From Marivibrio sp040218065 (GTDB lineage: Bacteria > Pseudomonadota > Alphaproteobacteria > UBA8366 > Aestuariispiraceae): a stretch of 64,000 bases of DNA. This document shows positions 1 to 7,628 of the stretch, one piece after another; positions within the stretch are counted from its first letter, which is position 1, and every line of letters begins with the position of its first letter. The position numbers and the translations under genes are program-made. Where the stretch lies: positions 62,001 through 126,000 of the forward strand of contig NZ_JAVJQE010000004.1 in NCBI RefSeq assembly GCF_040218065.1, in the 5' to 3' direction. The notes beneath the pieces are model-generated. The model had not been told where the DNA came from, did not search any database, and saw only the letters and a program-made list of their open reading frames with translations.

Positions 1-573
1 GCCGACGAGAGCGCCGGCGCCGGCAAGACCGTCGAAGGGGTCGCGTCCGCCGCCGCCGAAATCGAAACGGTCCTGAACCTGATCAACGACATCGCAGAGC
101 AGACCAATCTGCTCGCGCTCAATGCGACCATCGAAGCCGCGCGGGCCGGCGAGGCGGGCAAGGGCTTCGCCGTCGTCGCCAACGAAGTGAAAAGCCTGGC
201 CGAACAGACCGGCAAGGCGACCGAGGAGACGTCGGAAAAAATCAAGGCGATGCAGGCCCGCTCGCAGAAGGCGGTCGATGCGATGCGCAACATCGCCGGC
301 ACGATCGGCCGGCTGAACGAAATCGCGGGCAGCATCTCAGCCGCGGTGGAGCAGCAGTCGGCGGCGACGCGCGAGATCTCCTCCAACGTCTCGCGTACGG
401 AGCGGAGCACGACGGCCGCGGCCGGCTCGATGCAGGCCGTCCGTTCCGGCGCGGAAGAGGCGGGCCGGGTCTCGGATACGGTGCGCGCCGCCGCCGACTC
501 GCTGTCTCAGCGCACGAAGAGCCTGACCGACGAGGTCGCCCGCTTCGTCGCCAGCGTCCGCGCGGACGGCTGA
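1..573 (+). CDS. Methyl-accepting chemotaxis protein, C-terminal signalling domain (5' truncated)
   Basis: The frame is open from base 1 to a TGA at 571-573, so only the last 190 residues are in the window. They form the cytoplasmic coiled-coil signalling domain of a chemoreceptor, which controls CheA through CheW. The conserved hairpin tip is seen at about nt 94-210 (EQTNLLALNATIEAAR, then GKGFAVVA and VKSLAEQT). It is followed by a heptad-rich descending helix and a short tail. No CheR/CheB docking pentapeptide is visible at the C-terminus. The sensor part and the ligand cannot be known because the 5' end lies outside the window. The flagellar genes at 29-34 kb fit a motile cell but are too far away to be co-transcribed. 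Confidence 0.93.
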   Translation, partial: ADESAGAGKTVEGVASAAAEIETVLNLINDIAEQTNLLALNATIEAARAGEAGKGFAVVANEVKSLAEQTGKATEETSEKIKAMQARSQKAVDAMRNIAGTIGRLNEIAGSISAAVEQQSAATREISSNVSRTERSTTAAAGSMQAVRSGAEEAGRVSDTVRAAADSLSQRTKSLTDEVARFVASVRADG

Positions 574-848
574 GGGGCGTCGCTTGGCCTAGAGCCTCCG
601 CGCCCTTAGAACAGGCGACGTGATCCCGGGCGGCCGCTAAGTCGACCCGGGATCGCGCGCGCCGCCGTTTGGGAAAATCCGCCTTCTTCGCTGGTTCGGG
701 CTCGACCCGGGCCAACCGGTGTTTAGCGACGCTCTGGCTTCGGTTGTCCCGGCTCTTGCGGTCGGGACGACGGGATCCGCGGGTCGATAAGGCATAGCCT
801 CGCATTCGATGACAGGCGGGAGGCCATGCCTGAGACCCGCGCGCGTCC
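574..848. other. Intergenic region with one hairpin
   Basis: There is no supportable gene between the receptor and the convergent MAPEG gene. A 9-bp inverted repeat (622-630 with 646-654, loop 15 nt) lies 48 nt past the receptor stop codon. It has no T-tract, so it is at best a weak terminator. The stem and loop contain SmaI, NotI and SalI recognition sequences, which is curious but can arise by chance in GC-rich DNA. Confidence 0.5.
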
Positions 849-1250
849 TCACACCAGCCGCAATGACTGCGCCAGCAGGATCACCCCGCCTAGCGCGACC
901 ACGCCCCAGGCGGTTCCCATGCCGACGGCCCGCATCGCCGACGGCCCGGTGGTGCGCGAGAGCGCCTGCGCGTGGGCGATGCGCCCGATGATGAGCGGCG
1001 CGCCTAAGAGGTGCGTCCACATGCCGAGGCCGTTCGCCTCCGCAAGCGCCATGATCACAAGCGCGAGGGGCACATTTTCGCAGAAATTCCCGTGGACGCG
1101 CACGGCCGCCGCCAGCTTGGGGTCGCCGCCGTCGCCGATGCCCGCCTTGGCCTTATAGCGCAATGGCGGAATGCGCACCGCTAGGATCACGAACAGCAGG
1201 GCCGACAGGCCGGCGTAGAGCGCGGTGACGGGGAAGGGCAGGGCGTCCAT
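849..1250 (-). CDS. MAPEG family membrane protein
   Basis: This is a 133-residue integral membrane protein with about four hydrophobic segments, the size expected for the MAPEG superfamily (membrane-associated eicosanoid and glutathione metabolism). The family hallmark is visible: an early RIPPLRYKAKAGIGDGG loop, then RVHGNFCENVPLALV. In this family the Asn-x-x-Glu region contributes to glutathione or substrate binding. Bacterial MAPEG proteins of this type are annotated as possible glutathione S-transferase-like enzymes, but most have no known substrate. The ATG at 1250 is the start that gives the family's usual N-terminus. Translation could be read much further upstream, but that extension runs antisense through paaA and is not real. 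The gene is divergent from paaA, with about 170 bp between them. Confidence 0.8.
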   Translation of the reverse strand: MDALPFPVTALYAGLSALLFVILAVRIPPLRYKAKAGIGDGGDPKLAAAVRVHGNFCENVPLALVIMALAEANGLGMWTHLLGAPLIIGRIAHAQALSRTTGPSAMRAVGMGTAWGVVALGGVILLAQSLRLV

Positions 1251-1341
1251 CGGTTGAAATCCTCCTCTCGCAGCGGGGCGCGTGCGTGTCAGTCTAGCGG
1301 AGTCGCGAGGCGACGGAAGGCCCCGCAACGGGGACGCCAAA

Positions 1342-1384
1342 CGTGATACACTTTCGTTGCATATCATCGAAAAATATGTATCAT
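1342..1384 (+). promoter_or_regulatory. Candidate paa promoter with repeated TGATA/TATCA operator half-sites
   Basis: This AT-rich patch sits in the MAPEG-paaA divergent gap. It holds TGATA at 1344-1348, TATCA at 1362-1366 and TATCA again at 1379-1383, forming inverted pairs. A plausible sigma-70 promoter overlaps them: TTGCAT at 1357-1362, a 16-nt spacer and TATCAT at 1379-1384. A dimeric repressor bound here would block paaABCDE. Phenylacetate operons are commonly controlled by PaaR (TetR family) or PaaX (GntR family), but no such regulator gene is in the window. The operator assignment is inference. Confidence 0.45.
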
Positions 1385-1418
1385 GAATGCGCAGGTCAGA
1401 TGATGGAGGACCGTGACC

Positions 1419-2393
1419 ATGGCGGATTTGACGGTGCATGCGGCGCAGGACGCCGGGCGCGAGGAGGCGTTCCAGGCCCGCGTTGATCGCGAGGAGCGGG
1501 TGGAGCCGAAGGATTGGATGCCTGACGGCTACCGCAAGACGCTGGTCCGTCAGATCTCCCAGCATGCGCACTCCGAGGTCGTCGGCATGCTGCCGGAGGG
1601 CAATTGGGTCACCCGCGCCCCCAGCCTGCGCCGCAAGGCCGTGCTGCTGGCCAAAATCCAGGACGAAGCGGGCCACGCCCTGTACCTCTACAGCGCGGCC
1701 GAGACGCTGGGCGCCAGCCGCGACGAGATGGTCGAGGCGCTGCATGACGGGCGCGCCAAATATTCCTCGATTTTCAATTATCCGACGCTGACCTGGGCGG
1801 ATATCGGCGCGATCGGCTGGCTGGTCGACGGGGCTGCGATCGTCAATCAGGTCTCGCTCTGCCGCTGCTCCTACGGACCCTACGCCCGCGCGATGGAGCG
1901 CATCTGCAAGGAGGAGAGCTTCCACCAGCGCCAGGGTTACGAGATCATGACCGTGCTGGCGCAAGGAACGGCCGAGCAGAAGAAGATGGCGCAAGAGGCG
2001 TTGAATCGCTGGTGGCAGCCGGCGTTGATGATGTTCGGCCCGCACGATTCCGACTCCGTCCACGGCAGCCGCAACATGGCCTGGAAGATCAAGCGCAAGA
2101 GCAACGATCATCTGCGCCAGCAGTTCATCGACATGACCGTGCCCCAGGCGGAGTATCTGGGCCTCGCCATTCCCGATCCCGACCTGAAATGGAATGAGGA
2201 GCGCGGCTCTTATGATTTCGGCCCGATCGACTGGGGCGAGTTTGAGCGCGTGTTGAAAGGCGGCGGCCCGGTGGGGCGCGAGCGCATCCGCGCCCGCCGC
2301 AAGGCCTGGGACGACGGCGCCTGGGTTCGCGAGGCCGCCATGGCCCACGCCGAGAAGCGCCGCGCGCGTAAGATGCAGGCGGCCGCCGAATAA
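1419..2393 (+). CDS. paaA: 1,2-phenylacetyl-CoA epoxidase catalytic subunit PaaA
   Basis: PaaA is the catalytic alpha subunit of the multicomponent oxygenase that epoxidises the ring of phenylacetyl-CoA in aerobic phenylacetate degradation. The 324-residue protein has the ferritin-like diiron fold. Glu/His ligand motifs are visible as KIQDEAGHALYLYSAAE near residue 80 and KEESFHQRQGYEIM near residue 170. It also has the family ending GEFERVLKGGGP and a basic C-terminal tail. A GTG at 1413 is in frame, but the ATG at 1419 sits 8 nt after GGAGGA (1405-1410), so it is the better start. It opens the tightly packed paaABCDE operon and should pair with PaaC as the structural core. Expression is probably controlled by the operator-like repeats just upstream. 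Confidence 0.97.
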   Translation: MADLTVHAAQDAGREEAFQARVDREERVEPKDWMPDGYRKTLVRQISQHAHSEVVGMLPEGNWVTRAPSLRRKAVLLAKIQDEAGHALYLYSAAETLGASRDEMVEALHDGRAKYSSIFNYPTLTWADIGAIGWLVDGAAIVNQVSLCRCSYGPYARAMERICKEESFHQRQGYEIMTVLAQGTAEQKKMAQEALNRWWQPALMMFGPHDSDSVHGSRNMAWKIKRKSNDHLRQQFIDMTVPQAEYLGLAIPDPDLKWNEERGSYDFGPIDWGEFERVLKGGGPVGRERIRARRKAWDDGAWVREAAMAHAEKRRARKMQAAAE

Positions 2394-2432
2394 CGCTCCG
2401 CATCGCCTTCCAAGATCGAGGAGACGCCCGAG

Positions 2433-2726
2433 ATGTCTGACAGAAAGGCCGAATGGCCGCTTTGGGAAGTGTTCGTGCGCAGCCGCCAGGGCTTGGCGCA
2501 CAAGCATGTCGGCTCGCTGCACGCGCCGGACGCCGAGATGGCGATCCAGAACGCGCGCGACGTCTACACCCGCCGGCAGGAGGGGCAGAGCCTGTGGGTC
2601 GTGCGCTCGACCGACATCGTCGCCTCCTCGCCCGACGATAAGGGCGAGCTGTTCGATCCGGCGAACGACAAGGTCTATCGCCACCCGACCTTCTACGACG
2701 TCCCCGACGCCGTCGAGAACATGTGA
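2433..2726 (+). CDS. paaB: 1,2-phenylacetyl-CoA epoxidase subunit PaaB
   Basis: PaaB is the small subunit of the phenylacetyl-CoA epoxidase complex, and the 97-residue length is normal for the family. Recognisable family segments are WPLWEVFVRSRQGLAHKHVG at the N-terminus, ALNARDVYTRR-like helix residues in the middle and the closing DKVYRHPTFYDVPD. PaaB has no cofactor. It is thought to organise the PaaA-PaaC complex or help electrons reach it from PaaE. It lies 39 nt after paaA with a GAGGAG ribosome site before the ATG. Its stop codon lies 11 nt ahead of the preferred paaC start, in keeping with translational coupling. Confidence 0.96.
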   Translation: MSDRKAEWPLWEVFVRSRQGLAHKHVGSLHAPDAEMAIQNARDVYTRRQEGQSLWVVRSTDIVASSPDDKGELFDPANDKVYRHPTFYDVPDAVENM

Positions 2727-2737
2727 GGCGCGGCGCG

Positions 2738-3556
2738 ATGGCGGAGACCCTGACCATGACAGGCGAGGAGACCGCCCCGGCGGCGGCGGGCTTGAGCGCG
2801 GCGGATCGGACGGCCTATGTCGACTATCTGCTGCATCTGGGCGACGCGGGTCTGATCCTCGGCCACCGGTTGAGCGAATGGTGCGGCCACGGGCCGATCC
2901 TGGAGGAGGACATCGCGCTCACCAACATCGCCCTCGACCTGATCGGCCAGGCGCGGATGCTGCTGACCTACGCCGGGCGGGTCGAAGGCGCGGGGCGGGA
3001 CGAAGATGCGCTCGCCTACCGGCGCGACGTGACCGACTTCCGCAATCCGCTGATCTGCGAGCAGCCGAACGGCGATTTCGCCATGACCGTGGCGCGCCAG
3101 TTTTTGGTCAGCGCCTGGGCGTATGAGCTCTTCTCCGCGCTTGAGCGCTCGGCCGACCCCGACCTCGCCGGGATCGCCGCCAAGTCGCTGAAAGAGGTCT
3201 CCTATCATCGCCGCCACGCCGGCGAATGGCTGATCCGGCTGGGCGACGGGACCGACGAGAGCAAGCGCCGCGCGCAGGACGCGCTCGACGATCTGTGGAT
3301 CTTCACCGACGAGCTGTTCGAGCCCGAGGACGCCGATCGCCCGCTGATCGACGCGGGCCTCGTCGTCGATCCCGCGACGCTGCGCGCGCCCTGGGAGGCG
3401 ATGGTCGATCGCGTGCTCGGCGAAGCGACCCTGGACAAGCCGGAGGCCGAATATCCCCGCAGGGGCGGCCGGCGCGGCGCCCATTCGGAATATCTCGGCT
3501 ACATCCTGGCGGACCTGCAATTCCTGCAGCGCGCCTATCCGGACGCCCGATGGTGA
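2738..3556 (+). CDS. paaC: 1,2-phenylacetyl-CoA epoxidase subunit PaaC
   Basis: PaaC is the structural beta subunit that pairs with PaaA. It shares the ferritin-like four-helix fold but does not carry out catalysis. Seen here are LGDAGLILGHRLSEWCGHGP near the N-terminus, the DLIGQARMLLTYAG helix, and KEVSYHRRHAGEWLIRLGDG, which is typical of PaaC. The preferred start is the ATG at 2738, 9 nt after a GAGG, giving 272 residues. A GTG at 2723 overlapping the paaB stop would add five residues. The 3' end overlaps paaD by 7 nt, so the genes are very likely translationally coupled. Confidence 0.96.
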   Translation: MAETLTMTGEETAPAAAGLSAADRTAYVDYLLHLGDAGLILGHRLSEWCGHGPILEEDIALTNIALDLIGQARMLLTYAGRVEGAGRDEDALAYRRDVTDFRNPLICEQPNGDFAMTVARQFLVSAWAYELFSALERSADPDLAGIAAKSLKEVSYHRRHAGEWLIRLGDGTDESKRRAQDALDDLWIFTDELFEPEDADRPLIDAGLVVDPATLRAPWEAMVDRVLGEATLDKPEAEYPRRGGRRGAHSEYLGYILADLQFLQRAYPDARW

Positions 3557-4065
3557 GCGCGACCCAAGCGAGCCCGCCGCAGGACCGGGAAGCCGTCCTG
3601 ACCCTGCTGGAGGAGGTGACGGACCCGGAAATCCCGGTGCTGACGCTGGGCGATCTGGGGGTCATCCGCGACGCGGCCGTCGACCCCGAGGGCGCGGTGA
3701 CGGTCACCATCACGCCGACCTATTCCGGCTGCCCGGCGATGACGACGATGGAGATCGACATCCGAGACCGGCTGATGCGCGCCGGCGCGCGCGCGGTCAC
3801 GGTCAAGACCGTGCTGTCGCCCGCTTGGACCACCGATTGGATGACGCCGTCCGGGCGCGAGAAGTTGGAGGCGTACGGGATCGCCCCGCCTGTCGGCAAG
3901 GCGGGCGGCCGCGCCAGCCTGTTCGGCGAGGACCCGACGGTTCGCTGCCCGCAATGCAAGTCGGAGGAGACCCAGAAGGTCTCCGAGTTCGGCTCCACCG
4001 CCTGCAAGGCGCACTATCGCTGCAAGAGCTGCGGCGAGCCCTTCGATTACTTCAAGTGCATCTGA
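3550..4065 (+). CDS. paaD: Phenylacetyl-CoA epoxidase maturation protein PaaD
   Basis: This 171-residue protein has an N-terminal MIP18/DUF59 (SufT-like) domain, shown by EEVTDPEIPVLTLGDLGV and PTYSGCPAMTTMEIDI. A C-terminal cysteine-rich tail follows, with CPQC, then CKAHYRCKSCGEPFDYFKC. PaaD is required for epoxidase activity and is thought to mature the iron or iron-sulphur centres, probably that of PaaE. The four Cys pairs could hold zinc or a cluster. The ATG at 3550 overlaps the end of paaC. The long upstream extension of this frame is only paaC read out of phase. The position between paaC and paaE is the standard operon order. Confidence 0.95.
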   Translation: MVSATQASPPQDREAVLTLLEEVTDPEIPVLTLGDLGVIRDAAVDPEGAVTVTITPTYSGCPAMTTMEIDIRDRLMRAGARAVTVKTVLSPAWTTDWMTPSGREKLEAYGIAPPVGKAGGRASLFGEDPTVRCPQCKSEETQKVSEFGSTACKAHYRCKSCGEPFDYFKCI

Positions 4066-4087
4066 CGGCCTGCTCGAGGACCCGCCC

Positions 4088-5179
4088 ATGTCCCAGACCT
4101 TCCACCCGCTGAAAGTCGCCGAGGTGCGGCGCGAGACGGACGAGGCCGTCTCGATCCGCTTTGAGCCGCCGGCGGACCTGCGCGAGGCCTTCGCCTATCA
4201 GCCCGGCCAGTATCTGACGCTCAAGACCAAGATCGGCGGCGAGGAGATCCGGCGCAATTACTCGATCTGCTCCGGCCTGGACGAAGGCGAGTTGCGCGTC
4301 GCAGTCAAGAAGGTGCCGGACGGCCTGTTCTCGGGCTACGCCAATGAGACGCTGGCCGCCGGCGACGTGATTGAGGTCATGGCGCCGGAGGGGCGCTTCA
4401 CCAGCCCGCTTAAGGCCGATCAAAAGAAGCGCTATCTCCTAATCGCCGCGGGCAGCGGGATCACGCCGATCCTGTCCATCGCGCGCTCGGTGCTGGCGAC
4501 GGAGCCGGAAAGCGAGGTCGCGCTGATCTACGGCAACCGCACCGTCAGTTCGATCCTTTTCAAGGAGCCGCTGGACGCGCTGAAGGACCGCTATCCCAGC
4601 CGCTTCAGCCTGTTCCACGTGCTCTCGCGCCAGCCGCAGGACGTGCCGCTGTTCAACGGGCGCATCGACCGGGAGAAGGTCGAGCAGTTTTTCGAACGCC
4701 TGATCGACCCGACCGCCCAGGACGAGATCTTCATCTGCGGGCCCTACCGCATGACCGAGACGGTGCAGGAGGTGCTGGCTGAAAAGGGCGTGCCCGCGGC
4801 CCGCGTTCATGTCGAGCTGTTCCTGACCGACAACGCGGCCGAGATCGAGGAGGCGCGCGCCAAGCGCGCCGAGGAGCTGGGCGCCGCGGCGGGCGAGGCC
4901 AAGCACGTCACGGTCATATTCGACGGCGTCGACACGCAGCTTGAGATCGCCCCGGACGGGTCGTCCATCCTGGATGCGGCGTTGGAGAAGCGCGGCGACA
5001 TGCCGTTCAGCTGCAAGGGCGGCATGTGCTGCACTTGCCGCGCCAAGGTGGTCGAGGGCGAGGTCGCGATGGACGTCAACTACGCGCTGACGGAGGAGGA
5101 GGTCGAGTCCGGCTTCGTCCTGACCTGCCAGTCGCATCCGCTCTCGGAGCGCGTGGTGATCGATTACGATCAGCGGTGA
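4088..5179 (+). CDS. paaE: Phenylacetyl-CoA epoxidase reductase PaaE (FAD, 2Fe-2S)
   Basis: PaaE passes electrons from NADPH to the PaaA diiron site. The 363-residue chain has a ferredoxin-NADP reductase module, with FAD-binding RRNYSICSG at about 57-65 and nucleotide-binding AAGSGITPILSIARS at about 120-134, then CGPYRMTETV near 218. A plant-type 2Fe-2S ferredoxin domain occupies the last 90 residues. Its cysteines are in CKGGMCCTCRAKVVEG, with the last ligand in LTCQSHP. This order is typical of PaaE. It ends the operon 22 nt after paaD. A 7-bp hairpin (5183-5203) follows the stop codon without a T-tract. Confidence 0.97.
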   Translation: MSQTFHPLKVAEVRRETDEAVSIRFEPPADLREAFAYQPGQYLTLKTKIGGEEIRRNYSICSGLDEGELRVAVKKVPDGLFSGYANETLAAGDVIEVMAPEGRFTSPLKADQKKRYLLIAAGSGITPILSIARSVLATEPESEVALIYGNRTVSSILFKEPLDALKDRYPSRFSLFHVLSRQPQDVPLFNGRIDREKVEQFFERLIDPTAQDEIFICGPYRMTETVQEVLAEKGVPAARVHVELFLTDNAAEIEEARAKRAEELGAAAGEAKHVTVIFDGVDTQLEIAPDGSSILDAALEKRGDMPFSCKGGMCCTCRAKVVEGEVAMDVNYALTEEEVESGFVLTCQSHPLSERVVIDYDQR

Positions 5180-5255
5180 GGGGCTGCGGTTCGACGCCGC
5201 AGCGCTGAGACGGCCGCCTCAGGCCCGGCCATGACGGGGCTTCTTTCGAACGGGT

Positions 5256-5289
5256 GAAAAAGGTCGTCGCCCCCGGGCGCGACCCGGGG
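5256..5289 (-). terminator. Candidate terminator downstream of trpEG
   Basis: CCCCGGG (5271-5277) and CCCGGGG (5283-5289) form a 7-bp GC stem with a 5-nt loop. Read on the minus strand, a run of five T follows (5257-5261), about nine bases after the stem. The gap makes it weaker than a classic rho-independent terminator. It lies about 20 nt beyond the trpEG stop and separates it from the convergent paa operon. Confidence 0.45.
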
Positions 5290-5309
5290 AGTTCATGCGG
5301 CCCCGAGCC

Positions 5310-7463
5310 TCACCCCTTCGTCAGGCTCTCCACCACATTCTCGATGATCCGCATGCCGGCGGCCTTGCCCAGCGACATGATGCTTTCCGGGTGGAACTGC
5401 ACGGCCGCGATCGGAAGCGACCCATGCTCGATCGCCATGACGACGCCCTCCTCGGTGACGGCGGTCACCTGATAGTCGCCAGGCAGCGTCTCCGGCTTGA
5501 CGTGAAGCGAGTGATAGCGCCCGACGGTGAGTTCGTTGGCGAGCGTCGCGAAGCAACGCCCCGTCTTTTTAACCTGGATCCGCGAGGGCTTGCCGTGCAT
5601 CGGGACCGCCAGCCGGTCGAGCCGAGCGCCCGCCTGCTCCGCCAACGCCTGCAGGCCGAGGCAGACGCCGAACATCGGCAGCTTGCGCGCCATCGCGCCC
5701 TCGATCGTGGCCGCGCACTGGAAGTCGCTCGGCGAGCCCGGGCCGGGGGACAGCACCACCAGATCCGGCCGCACGCGGTCGTAGACGCCCTCGTCGACCG
5801 GCGTGCGGACGGTCACGACCTCCGCGCCGGTCTGGCGGAAATAGTTGGCCAGCGTGTGGACGAAGCTGTCCTCGTGATCGACCAGCAGGATGCGCTTGCC
5901 GGCGCCGACCTTGCGCACCTCGGCGGACAGATCCGCCCCGTCGGAATTCCCGGGGGGCTTGAGCGCCGCGCGCAGCGCGGAGGCCTTGAGTTCGGTCTCC
6001 TTCTCTTCCTCGTCGGGGATCGAATCGTAGAGCAACGTCGCGCCGGCGCGCACCCGGGCGTAGCCGTCCTTGATGTGGATCGTGCGCAGCGTCAGGCCGG
6101 TGTTCATGTCGCCGTTGAAATGGGCCATGCCGACGGCGCCGCCGTACCAGGCGCGCGGGCTCTTCTCATGCGCCTCGATAAAGCGCATGGCCCACAGCTT
6201 CGGCGCGCCGGTGACCGTCACCGCCCAGGCGTGCGACAGGAAGGCGTCGAAGCCGTCCATCCCTTCGCGCAGCCGGCCCTCGATATGGTCGACCGTGTGG
6301 ATCAGGCGCGAATACATCTCGATCTGACGCCGGCCGATCAGGCGGACCGAGCCCGGCTCGCACACCCGGCTCTTGTCGTTGCGGTCGACGTCGGAGCACA
6401 TGGTGAGCTCCGCCTCGTCCTTCTTGGAATTCAGGAGTTTGAGGATCTGCTCCGAATCCTCGATCGCGTCCTCGCCGCGGCGGATGGTGCCGCTGATCGG
6501 GCAGGTCTCGACCCGCCGGCCGGTGACGCGCACGAACATCTCCGGGCTCGCCCCCACCAGGTACTCGCCGCGGCCCAGATTCATGAAGAATCCGTAGGGC
6601 GAGGGGTTGATCGCGCGCAGCCGGCGGAAGGTCGCGGCCGGGGGCTGCAGGCATTTTTCGTAGAACACCTGACCCGGCACGACTTCGAACAGATCCCCGG
6701 CGCGGAAGCTCTCCTTCGCGACGTCGACCAGGGCCGCGTACTCGCCGGGGGCGTGATCGCCCGCGCCGGGCGTCTCGTCGGCGGCCTGGAAGGGCGTCTC
6801 GGCGACGTCGCCGTCCAGATCGCCGGTGCGCGCGCCATCGCGCTCGAAGCTGTAGTGATAGCGCTGCGCGCTGACCGTGTAATGGTCGACCACGACCAGC
6901 TGGTCGGGCAGGAACAGCGCCATGTCGCGCTGGTCGTCGGCGCGCGGCAGCGTCAGGTCGATGGGGTCGAACTGGAAGCACAGATCGTAACCGAAGGCGC
7001 CGTAGAGGCCGAGGGCGGGGTCCGCGTCCGTGCGGAAAAGATCGACGATGGCCCGCAGGACGGAGAAGACCGTCGGCGCCTTCGAGCGCTCCTCCTCCGT
7101 ATAGATCCGCGTCGGCTCGGCGACCGTCAGGTCGACTGTTCCGTCGGCCGCCCGCGACAGGGCGGCGATGTGGGCGTGACCCTCCAGCGCGTCCGCGATC
7201 CAGCCGGCCAGCAACCGGCCGCGGTCGTTCAACGGCTCAAGGCGCATCGCCCGCCCGCGGGACGAGATCATCAGCGGCGGATCGACGACGGCCGCGTCCC
7301 AGCGCGTGTAGCGTCCGGGATATTCGTAGTTCGAGGAAAACAGCGCCCCCGGGCGGCCGTCGAACCGCTCAATCACCCCGTCGATCGCGGTTTCGTAGGA
7401 GGCGGGCTCCGCCGTGCGCCGGATCGTGATCCCGCCCGCCGTCTCAACCGTGAAATCGCTCAT
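5310..7463 (-). CDS. trpE: Fused anthranilate synthase, TrpE-TrpG
   Basis: This single 717-residue chain makes anthranilate from chorismate and glutamine, the first step of tryptophan synthesis. Residues 1 to about 500 are the chorismate-binding TrpE part, with FEVVPGQVFYEK, CPISGTIRRGEDAIED, MCSDVDRNDKSRVC and VTGAPKLWAMRFIEAHE. Residues about 515-717 are a class I glutamine amidotransferase. It has LVDHEDSFVHTLANYFR, PGPGSPSDF, the nucleophile in GVCLGLQALAE and the His-Glu pair in AVQFHPES. The fused form is known from several alphaproteobacteria such as rhizobia and Azospirillum. The short Trp-codon leader peptide seen before rhizobial trpE is not evident upstream, although an inverted repeat is (see 7489-7560). 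Confidence 0.96.
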   Translation of the reverse strand: MSDFTVETAGGITIRRTAEPASYETAIDGVIERFDGRPGALFSSNYEYPGRYTRWDAAVVDPPLMISSRGRAMRLEPLNDRGRLLAGWIADALEGHAHIAALSRAADGTVDLTVAEPTRIYTEEERSKAPTVFSVLRAIVDLFRTDADPALGLYGAFGYDLCFQFDPIDLTLPRADDQRDMALFLPDQLVVVDHYTVSAQRYHYSFERDGARTGDLDGDVAETPFQAADETPGAGDHAPGEYAALVDVAKESFRAGDLFEVVPGQVFYEKCLQPPAATFRRLRAINPSPYGFFMNLGRGEYLVGASPEMFVRVTGRRVETCPISGTIRRGEDAIEDSEQILKLLNSKKDEAELTMCSDVDRNDKSRVCEPGSVRLIGRRQIEMYSRLIHTVDHIEGRLREGMDGFDAFLSHAWAVTVTGAPKLWAMRFIEAHEKSPRAWYGGAVGMAHFNGDMNTGLTLRTIHIKDGYARVRAGATLLYDSIPDEEEKETELKASALRAALKPPGNSDGADLSAEVRKVGAGKRILLVDHEDSFVHTLANYFRQTGAEVVTVRTPVDEGVYDRVRPDLVVLSPGPGSPSDFQCAATIEGAMARKLPMFGVCLGLQALAEQAGARLDRLAVPMHGKPSRIQVKKTGRCFATLANELTVGRYHSLHVKPETLPGDYQVTAVTEEGVVMAIEHGSLPIAAVQFHPESIMSLGKAAGMRIIENVVESLTKG

Positions 7464-7488
7464 CGCGGCCCTGCCTCATGCGCTTTAA

Positions 7489-7560
7489 CCCCCGAGGGTC
7501 AGTACGCATTCGATGCGCGCGTTGCAAGGGATATGCGCCGCGGAAAAGACGCCTCGGGGG
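7489..7560 (-). promoter_or_regulatory. Inverted repeat in the trpEG leader
   Basis: Nine-base perfect arms CCCCCGAGG (7489-7497) and CCTCGGGGG (7552-7560) flank 54 nt just upstream of trpEG. In the minus-strand transcript they could close a long stem enclosing smaller hairpins. No run of Trp codons is present, so classic attenuation is not supported. A role in trpEG leader folding is only a possibility. Confidence 0.3.
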
Positions 7561-7628
7561 CCTCGTCCTTTCCGTCGCACTCCGCTAGCATGCGCCGTCG
7601 CCATCTGGATCGAAGGGAGTGACGTTGC

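Noticed and set aside
849..2684. A 611-codon minus-strand frame joining the MAPEG region to the reverse of paaA/paaB
   Set aside because: Only the part from 1250 down to 849 has a family match. The rest is the complement of well-supported paa genes.
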